The notes: generated by a model from the letters alone, not told the origin. A stretch of DNA of 64,000 nucleotides from Mucilaginibacter flavus (GCF_030409315.1 NZ_JAUFPS010000043.1:1-64000), one strand, 5' to 3'; shown: positions 15,698-25,074, counted from the first letter of the stretch. Translations and numbers: made by a program.

Positions 15698-16975
15698 ATG
15701 AGCAATTACAATAACCACAACCAGCGCAGTTTCTTTTTTAATGTCGATTGGGTAACGGTGTTCCTGTTCCTCGCGCTGTGCACCATTGGCTGGTTTAATA
15801 TTCATGCTGCGGTTTATGATGAAAAGCATCCAAGTATAATAGATATGTCTACCGTTTACGGTAAGCAATTTATTTATATCATGGTAGGTATAGTAGTAGG
15901 GATGGTAATCCTGTTGCTCGAAAGTAGATTTTTGGCAGCTTTATCACCTGTATTTTATGCCATTACCACGCTACTTTTAATGGTGGTATTGGTTATAGGA
16001 AAAAATGTTGGGGGTAACCAGGCCTGGATAAATATGGGCGGCGGCTTTAGGCTACAACCATCGGAGTTTGCCAAGTTTTCTACTTGTTTATTATTGGCTC
16101 GGTACCTGAGTTCTGTTAATGTAAAGGTAACCGAACTTAAATCTTTCGCCATTGTGGCGGGCATTATTTTGGTGCCCATGCTACTCATCAAGCTGCAACC
16201 CGATGACGGCTCAACCCTGGTGTTTTGTTCATTAATTTTCGTGTTATATCGCGAAGGACTGTCGCCTTATTTCCTGGTGACTATCGCTGCTATAATCATC
16301 TTGTTTATCACCTCGCAGTTATATAACGAGTATTATATCATGGGTATTATTGTGGCCATTGCCTCGTTAATCGCCTATCTCAACAAGCGTAACCGGCAAA
16401 CCATGTTTAAGGTGTTGGTAGCCGCGGTGGCCTGTATTGGTTTTGTATTGGTGGCAAAGCCAATTTACAACCATGGCTTAAAACAACACCAACGCGCACG
16501 TATAGATGTGGTATTGGGTATCACCTCCGATACCAGGGGAGTAGGCTATAACCAAAATCAATCAAAAATAGCCATAGGTTCGGGGAGGCTTTGGGGTAAG
16601 GGATATTTAAAAGGCACACAAACCAAGTACGCTTTTGTACCCGAGCAAAGTACCGACTTTATTTTTTGCACCGTTGGCGAAGAATGGGGTTTTGCCGGCT
16701 CCGTTGTGGTATTGGGGCTTTACCTGTTCCTGTTATTGCGAATCATCTTCATAGCCGAACGTCAGCGTGCGCCTTTTACCCGTATTTATGGCTATGGCGT
16801 GGCATCTATTATCTTTTTTCACGTTATCATCAATATTGCCATGGCTATAGGTGTAATGCCGGTTATCGGTATCCCATTGCCGTTGATAAGCTATGGAGGC
16901 TCATCTTTACTTAGTTTCACCATTCTGCTTTTTGTACTCATTAAACTGGATTCAAACCGAATGGGAATAATTTAG
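15698..16975 (+). CDS. rodA: Rod shape-determining protein RodA, SEDS glycosyltransferase
   Basis: SEDS-family polymerase that makes glycan strands from lipid II, working with PBP2. The 425-residue protein has about ten transmembrane helices and family motifs: GGNQAWINMGGGFRLQPSEFAK, LLIKLQPDDGSTLVF (with the catalytic-site aspartate region), AIGSGRLWGKGYLKGTQTK, FVPEQSTDFIFCTVGEEWGF and the closing PLISYGGSSLL. The segment between residues about 205 and 245 (TSQLYNEYYIMGIIVAIAS...) is an extra membrane insertion seen in Bacteroidota RodA. Last gene of the mre operon; the stop is followed by repeat DNA. Confidence 0.96.
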   Translation: MSNYNNHNQRSFFFNVDWVTVFLFLALCTIGWFNIHAAVYDEKHPSIIDMSTVYGKQFIYIMVGIVVGMVILLLESRFLAALSPVFYAITTLLLMVVLVIGKNVGGNQAWINMGGGFRLQPSEFAKFSTCLLLARYLSSVNVKVTELKSFAIVAGIILVPMLLIKLQPDDGSTLVFCSLIFVLYREGLSPYFLVTIAAIIILFITSQLYNEYYIMGIIVAIASLIAYLNKRNRQTMFKVLVAAVACIGFVLVAKPIYNHGLKQHQRARIDVVLGITSDTRGVGYNQNQSKIAIGSGRLWGKGYLKGTQTKYAFVPEQSTDFIFCTVGEEWGFAGSVVVLGLYLFLLLRIIFIAERQRAPFTRIYGYGVASIIFFHVIINIAMAIGVMPVIGIPLPLISYGGSSLLSFTILLFVLIKLDSNRMGII

Positions 16976-17165
16976 ATTTTAGATGTGCAGATTTCAGATT
17001 TCAAATGTGCAGATGATTAGTCTGAACCGAAATTAAACGAATTATTGAATTAACAGAATTCGAGTAATTCTTTAATTCGTTTAATTCCAGCTCAGACAAA
17101 ATCCTGTTAATTCTTTAATTCTGAAAATTCTGATTCAGACAAATAATTCCGAAATCCAACATCCC
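16976..17165. repeat. Repeat-filled gap after rodA
   Basis: Three word families are stacked here: AGATGTGCAGATTTCAG stutters at 16978-17015; an interrupted inverted repeat of the TCTGAACC / GGCTCAGACA type with ATTCTTTAATTCG words at 17018-17146, including the dispersed core CTGATTCAGACAA; and TCCGAAATTCC words at 17147-17175. It separates convergent rodA and the TonB receptor. Confidence 0.7.
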
Positions 17166-17175
17166 AATTCCGAAA

Positions 17176-19254
17176 TTACAGCCTCACATTCATCCCCGCC
17201 GAGTAATTCCTTAACGGCGAAGCATTATAATATCTATTGCCTACCGCGTTTAAATCATTTCCCAAACTGTACTTCTGGTTGAGCAGGTTATCTGCGGATG
17301 CAAAGATCTCTAAATGGGTTTTACGGCCAATAGTGGGTTGCCAGCTTAACCGGGCCTGCAACAGGTTGTAATGGGCTGCGTAAACCGTACTCAGATCATT
17401 TAAAGGAATTTTAGAGGTATAGTTATGCTGTACAAATAACGATAGATTTTGCGGCACTATAAGCTGTATGTTGCTCACTATAGTATGCCTTGGTACGCCT
17501 GTTAGCCTGTGCCCCGAATAGTTGTTGGTAGCATCTGCATAATCCCTGAAGGTAAAGCCGCTGTAGGTGTACGATTCATTGAACTGCAAACCACGAACAA
17601 AATGCGTAGCGTTACGACGTATAAGCCAGTTGGTAAATGATAGCTCGAAACCAGGCTGGTTGGTGCCACCTGCGTTGATATAATGTTCGGTTTCATCGGC
17701 ATTTAAGCGACGCACAATGGCATTGTTAATGCGGTAGTAAAACACGGAGGCATCTAACAGTAAAGTTTCGTCCTGGTTGCGTAGGCGAATACCGGTTTCA
17801 TAGTTCCAGCCGGTTTGGGCCTGCAGGCTGGTATTTACAATGTTATCGGTAGGCCTAACTTCGGCAGTGGTAGGTGTTGAATATCCACGACTGACTGATG
17901 CCCTGCCAATGAAATTATTGGTAAACTGGTAGCTTAAAGCCAGCCTTGGCATAAGTTGCGGCGTAAAATCGCGGTTGGTGAAACTGCTTTGGTTAAGCGG
18001 GTAAATATTTTTAAAATCATAGCCATACCAGTTTAAACTCACCGCCGCCTCAACATGCAGGCGTTTATAAATATCGGCCGAGTAGCGGCCGAAAATAAAG
18101 TGCTGATTGGTGTGGATGTTGTCGCTGGTTTGCGTGGTATCCTTTTGGCCTTTGTTGTTACCGTAATTGCTGATCTGCGAATTGGTTTGCTGCCACTCTA
18201 CCCCCAGGTTTACTTTCCAATCCAGGTTTTGCTGTTTTAAGCCAGCCAGTTCAAAGTAGGTACGGAAGCCATAAGTGTTTTCGCTGCGCTGTTCGTAATT
18301 GGTGATAAATGGATTGGCAAAATCAACATGGTTACCAAATACAGACAGTACGTTGCGGATGCGATCATTAAAATGATATTCGTTAACCAGGCCACCCAAA
18401 TACATTTTGGTGGTAATGCCGATGTGCTGTTGTATAGCGCCGGGCAAAGTGGCGGTGGGCTGCCGGGCTTCGGTTGGGTTAGCTGTAAACTGGGCCAGGT
18501 TTAAACCACCCGGTGTTTGGTAGGCCAGGTTGGAGTAAATGCCCAGGATCTTTAAACTGTTGTCGGCGCTATAATTCCATTTATCGGCCAGCTGTAAATA
18601 TTGTCGGTGCGTATCGCTGTTTTGGCGATAGCCATGGTAGGTTTGATAGCTTTGGCTTATGTTAAGTAAATTATTACCGGTGCGCTTTTGAAGCGCCAAC
18701 TTTTCATGGAATAAGCCATAGCTGCCCGCGTTTATTCCTGCGGATATATAGCTGCTATCGGCAAGGCGATTGATGGGGCTTAATAACACAACACCGCCGG
18801 AGTTGGCACCAAATAAACTGCCATCTGGTCCTTTCAAAATTTCGATGCCCCCGATATTGCCAATATCTATGGCATTTAAATAGGTGTTGCCGCCTGCATC
18901 GGTAAGCGGAATTTCATCGAAATAAATCTTTACATCCCTTACCCCAAATGGAGATCGCAATAAACTTCCCCTGATTGATAACCGGTAACTTCCCGGAGAA
19001 CGCTCTTCAGCGCGAATGCCCGGTACGGTGTTCAAGGCGGTGACGAAAGAATAGTCGGGCTGTACTTTTAATTGTGCCGCTCCCAACACACTTACCGATG
19101 CCGGAACGCTTAGCACGGGCTGCTCCGATAAATAGCCGCGTACAGTTACTGTTTTTAAATGGGTGGTATCTTTTGGGGTTGATTTTTTATTTTGTGCACC
19201 GGCATTTAGGGCGATTACGAAAACAAAAAACAAAGCGAGGGATAATCTTTGCAT
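17176..19254 (-). CDS. TonB-dependent outer-membrane receptor
   Basis: A 692-residue TonB-dependent receptor, in the siderophore/vitamin type rather than the SusC type, since it lacks the N-terminal carboxypeptidase-regulatory-like domain and no SusD is adjacent. A signal peptide (LALFFVFVIALNAGAQ) is followed by a TonB-box-like HLKTVTVRG, the plug domain (VPASVSVLGAAQL through EILKGPDGSLFGANSGGVVLL) and a 22-strand barrel ending in ...SAGMNVRL. The cargo is unknown; iron complexes are a common guess for this branch. No transporter or regulator neighbours are present. The start at 19254 gives a clean signal peptide and follows a consensus -7 box. Confidence 0.93.
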   Translation of the reverse strand: MQRLSLALFFVFVIALNAGAQNKKSTPKDTTHLKTVTVRGYLSEQPVLSVPASVSVLGAAQLKVQPDYSFVTALNTVPGIRAEERSPGSYRLSIRGSLLRSPFGVRDVKIYFDEIPLTDAGGNTYLNAIDIGNIGGIEILKGPDGSLFGANSGGVVLLSPINRLADSSYISAGINAGSYGLFHEKLALQKRTGNNLLNISQSYQTYHGYRQNSDTHRQYLQLADKWNYSADNSLKILGIYSNLAYQTPGGLNLAQFTANPTEARQPTATLPGAIQQHIGITTKMYLGGLVNEYHFNDRIRNVLSVFGNHVDFANPFITNYEQRSENTYGFRTYFELAGLKQQNLDWKVNLGVEWQQTNSQISNYGNNKGQKDTTQTSDNIHTNQHFIFGRYSADIYKRLHVEAAVSLNWYGYDFKNIYPLNQSSFTNRDFTPQLMPRLALSYQFTNNFIGRASVSRGYSTPTTAEVRPTDNIVNTSLQAQTGWNYETGIRLRNQDETLLLDASVFYYRINNAIVRRLNADETEHYINAGGTNQPGFELSFTNWLIRRNATHFVRGLQFNESYTYSGFTFRDYADATNNYSGHRLTGVPRHTIVSNIQLIVPQNLSLFVQHNYTSKIPLNDLSTVYAAHYNLLQARLSWQPTIGRKTHLEIFASADNLLNQKYSLGNDLNAVGNRYYNASPLRNYSAGMNVRL

Positions 19255-19271
19255 ATATTGGCTTGGAGCAA

Positions 19272-19279
19272 CAAAAGTA
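19272..19279 (-). promoter_or_regulatory. -7 promoter box for the TonB-dependent receptor
   Basis: On the minus strand the sequence reads TACTTTTG, matching TAnnTTTG, 17 nt upstream of the start codon. Confidence 0.5.
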
Positions 19280-19400
19280 GGTGTTTTAACTTATAACATT
19301 TTATGGCATATGCAACTTTTAAAGGAAAAGCATTCAACCGCTGCCGCAAAGCCGCGCCTTGCTACGGGCTTATGTTTTGTTTTACCGGGTTGCATTTTTA

Positions 19401-19510
19401 GGTAGAGACGCAATATTTTGCGTTTCCCACATGCAAATCCTATATGTATCTCAATGCTCAGCGAATTCGCTCTGTATAGCTGGAGACGCAAAATATTGCG
19501 TTTCTACATA
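19401..19510. repeat. Inverted repeat with palindromic GAGACGCAATATTTTGCGTTTC arms
   Basis: GTAGAGACGCAATATTTTGC at 19402-19421 is repeated in inverse orientation as GACGCAAAATATTGCGTTTC at 19484-19503. Each arm is itself a palindrome (CGCAATATTTTGCG), so the element can fold in several ways. This is a dispersed palindromic type common in Bacteroidota intergenic DNA, to my knowledge. Confidence 0.75.
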
Positions 19511-19527
19511 ATGAGTCATTCTTAAAA

Positions 19528-19881
19528 TCATTCCTGCATCTCCTCATACTCCTTTATTAGTTTTTTGGTTGCCCGGGCAAGATAAGCGGTAATGAGTAAA
19601 GTTTTCACGTCATCGGGCGATACGGTTTCAAGGCGTACCAACATGTATTTATATTTGAGGTAGTGATTGGTGATAAAAAAAGTATGCGGATCTTTAACCA
19701 TCCATATTTCACGTTCGGTGGTATGTACACCTAAAAATTCTTTCCCCAGCTTTACGCTACAGAAAATTTTACCATTTACGTAAAAGGCGGGATCTTCAAA
19801 GCACATTTTTTCGGTAACACCGGGCAATGGCAGCAAAATGCTGCGCATAAATTGCATAAAGATTGACATATCTGTCGCCAT
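19528..19881 (-). CDS. MmcQ/YjbR family protein
   Basis: A 117-residue protein of the MmcQ/YjbR family, whose fold has a CyaY-like DNA-binding-type surface but no established enzymatic activity. Family-typical segments are the start LPGVTEKMCFEDPAFYVNGKIFCSV, the central LGVHTTEREIWMVKDPHTFFITNHYLKYKYMLVRLETV, and the C-terminal helix with ARATKKLIKEYEEM. It is divergently arranged from the methyltransferase gene that starts 44 nt away, so the two probably share a short promoter region. Confidence 0.85.
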   Translation of the reverse strand: MATDMSIFMQFMRSILLPLPGVTEKMCFEDPAFYVNGKIFCSVKLGKEFLGVHTTEREIWMVKDPHTFFITNHYLKYKYMLVRLETVSPDDVKTLLITAYLARATKKLIKEYEEMQE

Positions 19882-19924
19882 AACTAAAGTTATGTAGTTT
19901 TCATATTATTCTTAATTTTTGCGC

Positions 19925-20536
19925 ATGCAAAACAACCTTCAGCAAGCATTTGGCAATATTGATATTTACCTGTTCGATCAATTATTAAAAGGCCGGTTTG
20001 ATGACTGCAAAACAGTGTTTGATGCTGGCTGCGGCGGCGGCCGTAACCTGGTTTACTTTTTGCAAAATGGTTTCGAAGTTTACGGGGTTGATCAAAGCCA
20101 GGCGGCGGTCGACGCGGTTAAGCAGCTATCTGCAACACTGTCGCCAACTAATCCGCTAAGCAATTTCAGCGTATCCGGCGTCGAGAATCTGACGCATGCT
20201 GATAATACTTTCGACCTGGTACTTTGTAGCGCAGTACTACATTTTGCCGCCAGCGAACAGCATTTTGACAATATGGTCCGTTCCCTTTGGCGGGTGCTTA
20301 AACCCGGAGGCTACTTTTTTGCCCGACTGGCCTCTGATATAGGTATTGAGGATCTGGTGCAGCCCTTAGCTAACAACCATTACCTGCTGCCCGATGGCTC
20401 TGAGCGTTTTTTGGTGAACGAGCAAACGTTGCTGCGTTATAGCTATGAATTGAGAGGACGTTTATACGAACCAATTAAAACCACCAACGTACAAAATTTA
20501 AGGTGTATGACCACGTGGTGTTTACAGAAAATTTGA
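19925..20536 (+). CDS. Class I SAM-dependent methyltransferase
   Basis: A 203-residue class I methyltransferase with motif I VFDAGCGGGRNLVYFL, the acidic end of strand 2 (YGVDQS), motif II-like NTFDLVLCSAVLHFA, and motif III-like WRVLKPGGYFFARL. It belongs broadly to the UbiE/Methyltransf_11 group; similarity to tellurite-resistance TehB-like enzymes is possible from length. Substrate unknown. ATG 19925 is preferred over a TTG two codons earlier. It is divergent from the MmcQ gene and convergent with the SGNH hydrolase gene, with a hairpin terminator between. Confidence 0.88.
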   Translation: MQNNLQQAFGNIDIYLFDQLLKGRFDDCKTVFDAGCGGGRNLVYFLQNGFEVYGVDQSQAAVDAVKQLSATLSPTNPLSNFSVSGVENLTHADNTFDLVLCSAVLHFAASEQHFDNMVRSLWRVLKPGGYFFARLASDIGIEDLVQPLANNHYLLPDGSERFLVNEQTLLRYSYELRGRLYEPIKTTNVQNLRCMTTWCLQKI

Positions 20537-20591
20537 AACAGCGCTTAGCGCAGCAAAGGGTTGGAAGTATTTGCTGTACTAAGCACTGTTT
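20536..20591. terminator. Bidirectional hairpin between convergent methyltransferase and SGNH hydrolase genes
   Basis: A 22-bp imperfect stem (AAACAGCGCTTAGCGCAGCAAA against its near complement at 20570-20591, 19 of 22 matching) around a 12-nt loop. It is followed by TTTTAATTA on the plus strand. Confidence 0.7.
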
Positions 20592-20594
20592 TAA

Positions 20595-21254
20595 TTACTT
20601 TACCAGTGGTTGTAACACGGCCTGCCACTTATCGTAACCTTTGGGGTTAAGATGCAGGTAGTCGCCTCTGAACAGGCTGCTATCGGGCATGCTGGTACCG
20701 GGTTTGTAAATGGCCGTTACCAGGTCTACATAATGGCTTTTGGGTTTGTTTTGCAGATAAGTTTTGATCAGGTCATTAGCTTTATACACTTCAGCATAAA
20801 ATTTGGCGCGAACCGGGCTTGGTTTTATCGACATGTAATAAACCTCGGCCTTTGGCAGCTTTTCATGAATCATCACCCAAAGTTTAGCAAAATTATCCGC
20901 AACAGACTGTGCCGATTTTCCGCCTGCTATGTCATTTTCGCCGGCATAAATAAAAACCTTACGCGGATGGTAGGGGAACAGGATGTACGGGGTATAATAA
21001 TCAACTAACTGCCAAATTTCACTGCCGCCTACGCCGCGTTTAATAATGGGTTCATCGGCAAAGCGTTGTTCCAGGTCGCTCCATAGTCTTATAGACGAAC
21101 TGCCAATGAACAGAATACCATTTGGTTTGGGGAAACTAACGCTATCCTGGTGTTTAAAAGCGCGGATCTCGTTATCAAAGGGAAAGCCCTGCTGTGCAAA
21201 AACATTACCTGCAAAGGCACAGCCTATTAAAAATAATAACAGTTTTAATTTCAT
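20595..21254 (-). CDS. Secreted SGNH/GDSL-type hydrolase
   Basis: A 219-residue secreted esterase-like protein. After the signal peptide (MKLKLLLFLIGCAFAGNVFAQ) the four SGNH blocks can be seen: block I ILFIGSSSIRLW with nucleophile Ser about residue 53, block II glycine in KRGVGGSEI, block III YAGENDIAGG with the oxyanion asparagine, and block V DYLHLNPKGY with the catalytic Asp-His. This arrangement is typical of lysophospholipase/acetylhydrolase-like enzymes of Bacteroidota that act on lipid or carbohydrate esters; the substrate is not known. It sits 17 nt downstream of cytidine deaminase on the same strand, so the two are probably cotranscribed. Confidence 0.9.
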   Translation of the reverse strand: MKLKLLLFLIGCAFAGNVFAQQGFPFDNEIRAFKHQDSVSFPKPNGILFIGSSSIRLWSDLEQRFADEPIIKRGVGGSEIWQLVDYYTPYILFPYHPRKVFIYAGENDIAGGKSAQSVADNFAKLWVMIHEKLPKAEVYYMSIKPSPVRAKFYAEVYKANDLIKTYLQNKPKSHYVDLVTAIYKPGTSMPDSSLFRGDYLHLNPKGYDKWQAVLQPLVK

Positions 21255-21271
21255 AGTAGATGTATTGTTGG

Positions 21272-21760
21272 TTAAGCGTTCAGTCTATCTTCAAAAAATA
21301 AAAATGGTAGCTGGTTTTCAATGCCATTTATTACCCACACCGGGCCTTGCTGTACATATAGTATAATCTTTATCGGCTTGTTTTGTTTTTTCTCCACTTC
21401 GGCCAACACCTGCAGGCATGATCCGCAGGAGGTTACGGGCTTTGTTAACATAAATTCATCTGTTTGGGCGGTAACAGCCATGCTTACAACAGGATCATCG
21501 GGATGGTTGGCTCCCCAGTAAAAAAGAGCGACACGCTCGGCGCATAAGCCCGATGGGTAGGCCACGTTTTCCTGGTTACTGCCATAAATTATTTTACCGC
21601 TTTGCAGCCGTAACGCCGCGCCAACCCTGAATTTTGAATATGGTGAATGTGAATTTTTTAAGGCATCGGCAGCCTCAAGGCAAAGTTCGTAATCGGTTTT
21701 ATCAAGTTCCTTTATCGAATTGTATTCGTCAAATGCTATTTTAATTTCGTGGTTAGTCAT
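21272..21760 (-). CDS. cdd: Cytidine deaminase
   Basis: Zinc enzyme of pyrimidine salvage that deaminates cytidine and deoxycytidine. In 162 residues it shows the homotetrameric-type set: PYSKFRVGAAL near the start, the catalytic AYPSGLCAERVALF (Cys ligand and proton-shuttle Glu), and the second zinc site as TSCGSCLQVLAE, a serine variant of the usual P-C-x-x-C. The N-terminal 20 residues are an extension relative to short Cdd proteins. It lies between parE (same strand, upstream) and the SGNH hydrolase. Confidence 0.95.
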   Translation of the reverse strand: MTNHEIKIAFDEYNSIKELDKTDYELCLEAADALKNSHSPYSKFRVGAALRLQSGKIIYGSNQENVAYPSGLCAERVALFYWGANHPDDPVVSMAVTAQTDEFMLTKPVTSCGSCLQVLAEVEKKQNKPIKIILYVQQGPVWVINGIENQLPFLFFEDRLNA

Positions 21761-21810
21761 GGCCTTACCCTGCCCTCTCCAAAGGAAAAGGTTCTTTTTA
21801 AAAGTTATAT

Positions 21811-21849
21811 AAAAAACTATCCCCCTATCTGTTAACGAATAGGGGGATA
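21811..21849 (-). terminator. Rho-independent terminator downstream of parE
   Basis: An 11-bp perfect stem TATCCCCCTAT / ATAGGGGGATA around a 10-nt loop; on the minus strand it runs into a GTTTTTTATAT tract. It lies about 130 nt past the parE stop and 50 nt before cdd. Confidence 0.85.
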
Positions 21850-21976
21850 CAAGGTAATGAATATTTTCGAAATATGTTTTACAGGATTAAGAGATGTTAA
21901 ATGAATGGCAGTATTTTCAAAATTTGCCAACGTAGAAAATCCTTTCCAATTCTGCTTAAATCCTTCAATCGTGTTT

Positions 21977-23872
21977 TTACACCGCAACCGGCAGTTCTAC
22001 ACCATCTGTTTCTGCGGCCACCAACGGGTTAATGCTGGCATCATCTTTTTCAACCCGCAGGTTGTTTACAATATGCATTTGGCGGGTTGGAGTATTTTTA
22101 CCCATAAAATATTCTAACAGGCCCTTGATGTTGGCGTCTTTTAAAATCACCGGGTCAAGGCGCATATCTTTACCTATAAACAACCCAAACTCGTCTGGCG
22201 AAATTTCACCCAAACCTTTAAAGCGGGTAATTTCGGGCTTGTTACCTAATTTATCAATGGCGTTGCGGCGCTCTTCATCGCTGTAGCAATAAATAGTTTC
22301 CTTTTTATTACGTACCCTAAATAGCGGGGTTTGTAATATAGATACATGCCCTGCTTTTACCAGGTCTGGGAAAAACTGCAAAAAGAAAGTCATCAGCAAC
22401 AGGCGGATGTGCATCCCGTCCACATCGGCATCGGTAGCTATTACAATGTTGTTATAACGTAGTGCATCAAGGCCATCCTCAATATTAAGGGCATGCTGCA
22501 GCAGGTTAAACTCTTCATTTTCATAAACCACTTTTTTGGTCAAACCAAAACAGTTTAGCGGTTTACCCTTTAAGCTAAATACGGCTTGGGTCATCACATC
22601 GCGCGATTTGGTGATGCTACCACTGGCCGAGTCACCTTCTGTAATAAACAGGGTGGTATCCTGTCGGCGCTCGTGGGTGTCTTCAAAGTGCAGCTTGCAA
22701 TCGCGCAGTTTACGGTTATGCAACGATGCTTTTTTTGCACGCTCGTTGGCCAGTTTTTTTATACCGGCAATATCCTTACGCTCACGCTCTGATTGCAGGA
22801 TGCGTTTTAGCAGTGCATCAGCAGCGGCGGGGTTTTTATGCAGGTAGTTATCGAGTTCCTTTTTCAGGAAATCGTTAATAAAGCCACGTACTGATGGTCC
22901 CTCCGGACCAATATTTTGCGACCCTAATTTGGTTTTGGTTTGTGATTCAAACACCGGCTCCTGCACCTTAATGGCAATAGCTGCCACGATGGATGCACGG
23001 ATATCGGCGGCGTCAAATTCCTTTTTATAAAACTCACGGATGGTTTTTACCACCGCCTCGCGAAAAGCCGCCTGGTGGGTACCGCCCTGTGTAGTGTTCT
23101 GGCCGTTTACGAACGAGTAATATTCCTCGCCATATTGCTGACCGTGGGTCATGGCTATTTCAATATCCTCGCCTTTAAGGTGAATGATAGGGTAGCGCAG
23201 GGTTTCGGCATCGGTATTTTTGGTGAGGAGGTCATACAAACCCCGCTCTGAGAAATATTTTTGTCCGTTAAAATTAAGCGTTAAACCCGAGTTTAGGTAA
23301 ACGTAGTTCCATATCATATTTTCTACAAACTCCGGGATGAAGTGGTAGTTTCTGAAAATGGTATCATCGGGCGTAAAATTAATGGCTGTGCCATTACGCT
23401 GGGTAGTATCTTTCTCGGCTTCGTCACGTATCAGTTCGCCTTTGGCAAATTCGGCCAGTTTGGTGCGCCCGTCACGGTATGATTGTACGGTAAATACGTT
23501 CGATAGCGCGTTAACCGCCTTGGTACCCACACCATTTAACCCTACCGATTTTTGGAAAGCCTTGCTATCATACTTACCACCCGTGTTTATTTTAGATACG
23601 CAATCAATTACTTTACCCAGAGGAATACCACGACCGTAATCACGTACCGATACTTTATGATCGCTCATGTTTACCTCAATGGTACGGCCGCTGCCCATTA
23701 CAAACTCATCTATCGAGTTGTCAATGATCTCTTTAAGCAACACATAGACACCATCATCATAAGCCGAGCCATCGCCCAGTTTACCAATGTACATGCCGGG
23801 ACGTAAACGGATGTGTTCTTTCCAATCGAGGGAGCGGATACTATCTTCGCTGTAATTAACTGGTTCTGCCAT
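21977..23872 (-). CDS. parE: DNA topoisomerase IV subunit B (ATPase)
   Basis: GHKL-ATPase and TOPRIM subunit of the type IIA topoisomerase that decatenates chromosomes. The 631-residue protein has the ATPase motifs LKEIIDNSIDEF (with the catalytic Glu), RDYGRGIP and KSVGLNGVGTKAVNALS; the transducer region; and TOPRIM with LFITEGDSASG, PLNCFG and ATDADVDGMHIRLLL. It follows the Bacteroidota ParE pattern rather than GyrB, being shorter and ending in a short acidic-hydrophobic tail. The matching subunit A gene lies 24 kb away at 47.5 kb rather than adjacent. Start follows a consensus -7 box. Confidence 0.93.
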   Translation of the reverse strand: MAEPVNYSEDSIRSLDWKEHIRLRPGMYIGKLGDGSAYDDGVYVLLKEIIDNSIDEFVMGSGRTIEVNMSDHKVSVRDYGRGIPLGKVIDCVSKINTGGKYDSKAFQKSVGLNGVGTKAVNALSNVFTVQSYRDGRTKLAEFAKGELIRDEAEKDTTQRNGTAINFTPDDTIFRNYHFIPEFVENMIWNYVYLNSGLTLNFNGQKYFSERGLYDLLTKNTDAETLRYPIIHLKGEDIEIAMTHGQQYGEEYYSFVNGQNTTQGGTHQAAFREAVVKTIREFYKKEFDAADIRASIVAAIAIKVQEPVFESQTKTKLGSQNIGPEGPSVRGFINDFLKKELDNYLHKNPAAADALLKRILQSERERKDIAGIKKLANERAKKASLHNRKLRDCKLHFEDTHERRQDTTLFITEGDSASGSITKSRDVMTQAVFSLKGKPLNCFGLTKKVVYENEEFNLLQHALNIEDGLDALRYNNIVIATDADVDGMHIRLLLMTFFLQFFPDLVKAGHVSILQTPLFRVRNKKETIYCYSDEERRNAIDKLGNKPEITRFKGLGEISPDEFGLFIGKDMRLDPVILKDANIKGLLEYFMGKNTPTRQMHIVNNLRVEKDDASINPLVAAETDGVELPVAV

Positions 23873-23916
23873 TTATCAAATAGAATTTTAAGCAGGCGCC
23901 AATATGCACCTATCTG

Positions 23917-23924
23917 CAAAAATA
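23917..23924 (-). promoter_or_regulatory. -7 promoter box for parE
   Basis: Minus-strand TATTTTTG matches TAnnTTTG, 45 nt upstream of the parE ATG. Confidence 0.5.
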
Positions 23925-23976
23925 AAGTTTCGGCTTTGAATTGAGCGTTCAAAACTGTCAACTTATTAACATTATC

Positions 23977-24660
23977 TTAATGGATCTTGAATTTGAGGCA
24001 ATTGCTGGCTTTATCAATGTTCCTGAAAAATTCGGGGTCTTTTTCATTGGTAAAACAAACGGCGGTGATGGTGCCGGTGTGGTTTTTTTGAAGGGTGATA
24101 AGCAGGGCGTATTTGTAATGTTTGGTATCCGGCGAATCTATAAGGTTAAGCAGATATGATTTACCGGCGTCGGCCCGGTAGCGTGCCAGCACATTTGAAG
24201 GTATGTTACGTATAAAATTATCCTGCTCGCCGGTAAAGGTTATTGCAAGGGCTTTGCCTACTTTAAGATAGGATGAATCGGGGTTTTCCTGTTCGTGGTT
24301 GCGTTCAACACTTAACCAGTTTTGTTTCAATGATTTTACCTGGAACCATATCTCAAACTCCTGGCCGGGAATTTCCATGGCATAATCAAAAGAGAAATCC
24401 TCATTATTTGCCGCCGGAATTTCTTTGAATCCTTTTGGAAAAGTAAATTCAACATTGGCCTGGGCCATTAGTAACGAAAATTCTTTGAATTGGGCGCTCC
24501 CTTTAGCCGGTGGGATATACCGGTCTTTTACGCCATTAGTTTTACGTTTAAGTTTAGCCTGGTATTGCAGATGGTTTGACTGCGCCATAACGCCCGTAAA
24601 GCATAGTAATAGCACAGCCAGAAGTACAAAACACTTGAGTTGCTTCACAATAGTATTCAT
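23977..24660 (-). CDS. Secreted protein of unknown function
   Basis: A 227-residue protein that I cannot place in a family. It has a clear signal peptide (KCFVLLAVLLLCFTGVMAQ), then a soluble domain with alternating charged and hydrophobic stretches; noteworthy segments are FTFPKGFKEIPAANNEDFSF, FEIWFQVKSLKQNW and YALLITLQKNHTGTITAVCFT. Its general look is of a periplasmic or lipid-anchored-free protein of Bacteroidota. I start at ATG 24660 because the longer open frame would place charged residues before the signal peptide. It lies upstream of parE on the same strand, with about 100 nt and the parE promoter between them. Confidence 0.75.
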   Translation of the reverse strand: MNTIVKQLKCFVLLAVLLLCFTGVMAQSNHLQYQAKLKRKTNGVKDRYIPPAKGSAQFKEFSLLMAQANVEFTFPKGFKEIPAANNEDFSFDYAMEIPGQEFEIWFQVKSLKQNWLSVERNHEQENPDSSYLKVGKALAITFTGEQDNFIRNIPSNVLARYRADAGKSYLLNLIDSPDTKHYKYALLITLQKNHTGTITAVCFTNEKDPEFFRNIDKASNCLKFKIH

Positions 24661-24723
24661 TATAGGGCGAAACCAGGGCCGTTTCTTTTTATGTAATTCT
24701 ATAAAAATAGAAGCACATATCAA

Positions 24724-25074
24724 AATTAATTATAGTTTAAAAATACAAATAACTTAGTTAATACCAGTTGTTTGTGTTTGCCTGTGGTTGTGTTCGCCTT
24801 GTTTATATCCTGTTTTTTACAAACGCTCGCCTGTTTTTAAATTGAACCGAAGAACATGCATACAGATGCTTTTTTATGCAGATGGTTTAACGTGGGCCGA
24901 AATTTCAAACCAGTTCAAAAAAAACACGGCTGATAGCTGCATTAAAACCCACAGGATTAGTAAGTATCAACGCCGGTGTTGATGTTATCAGTTTAGATGA
25001 TTCAAAAATAAAAAAGGAATAGGATATTACCTCAATCAAATACTTACTTTTAACGCAACTTATATTTTACCTTA
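24724..25074. other. Intergenic gap with a possible coding relic
   Basis: No intact gene. Positions 24841-24981 in frame 2 read ...QMLFYADGLTWAEISNQF..., which resembles the first helix-turn-helix of a transposase or regulator but is closed by a stop; positions 24940-25020 stay open in another frame and read GLVSINAGVDVISLDDSK. A frameshifted relic is possible. Nothing else is visible. Confidence 0.3.
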
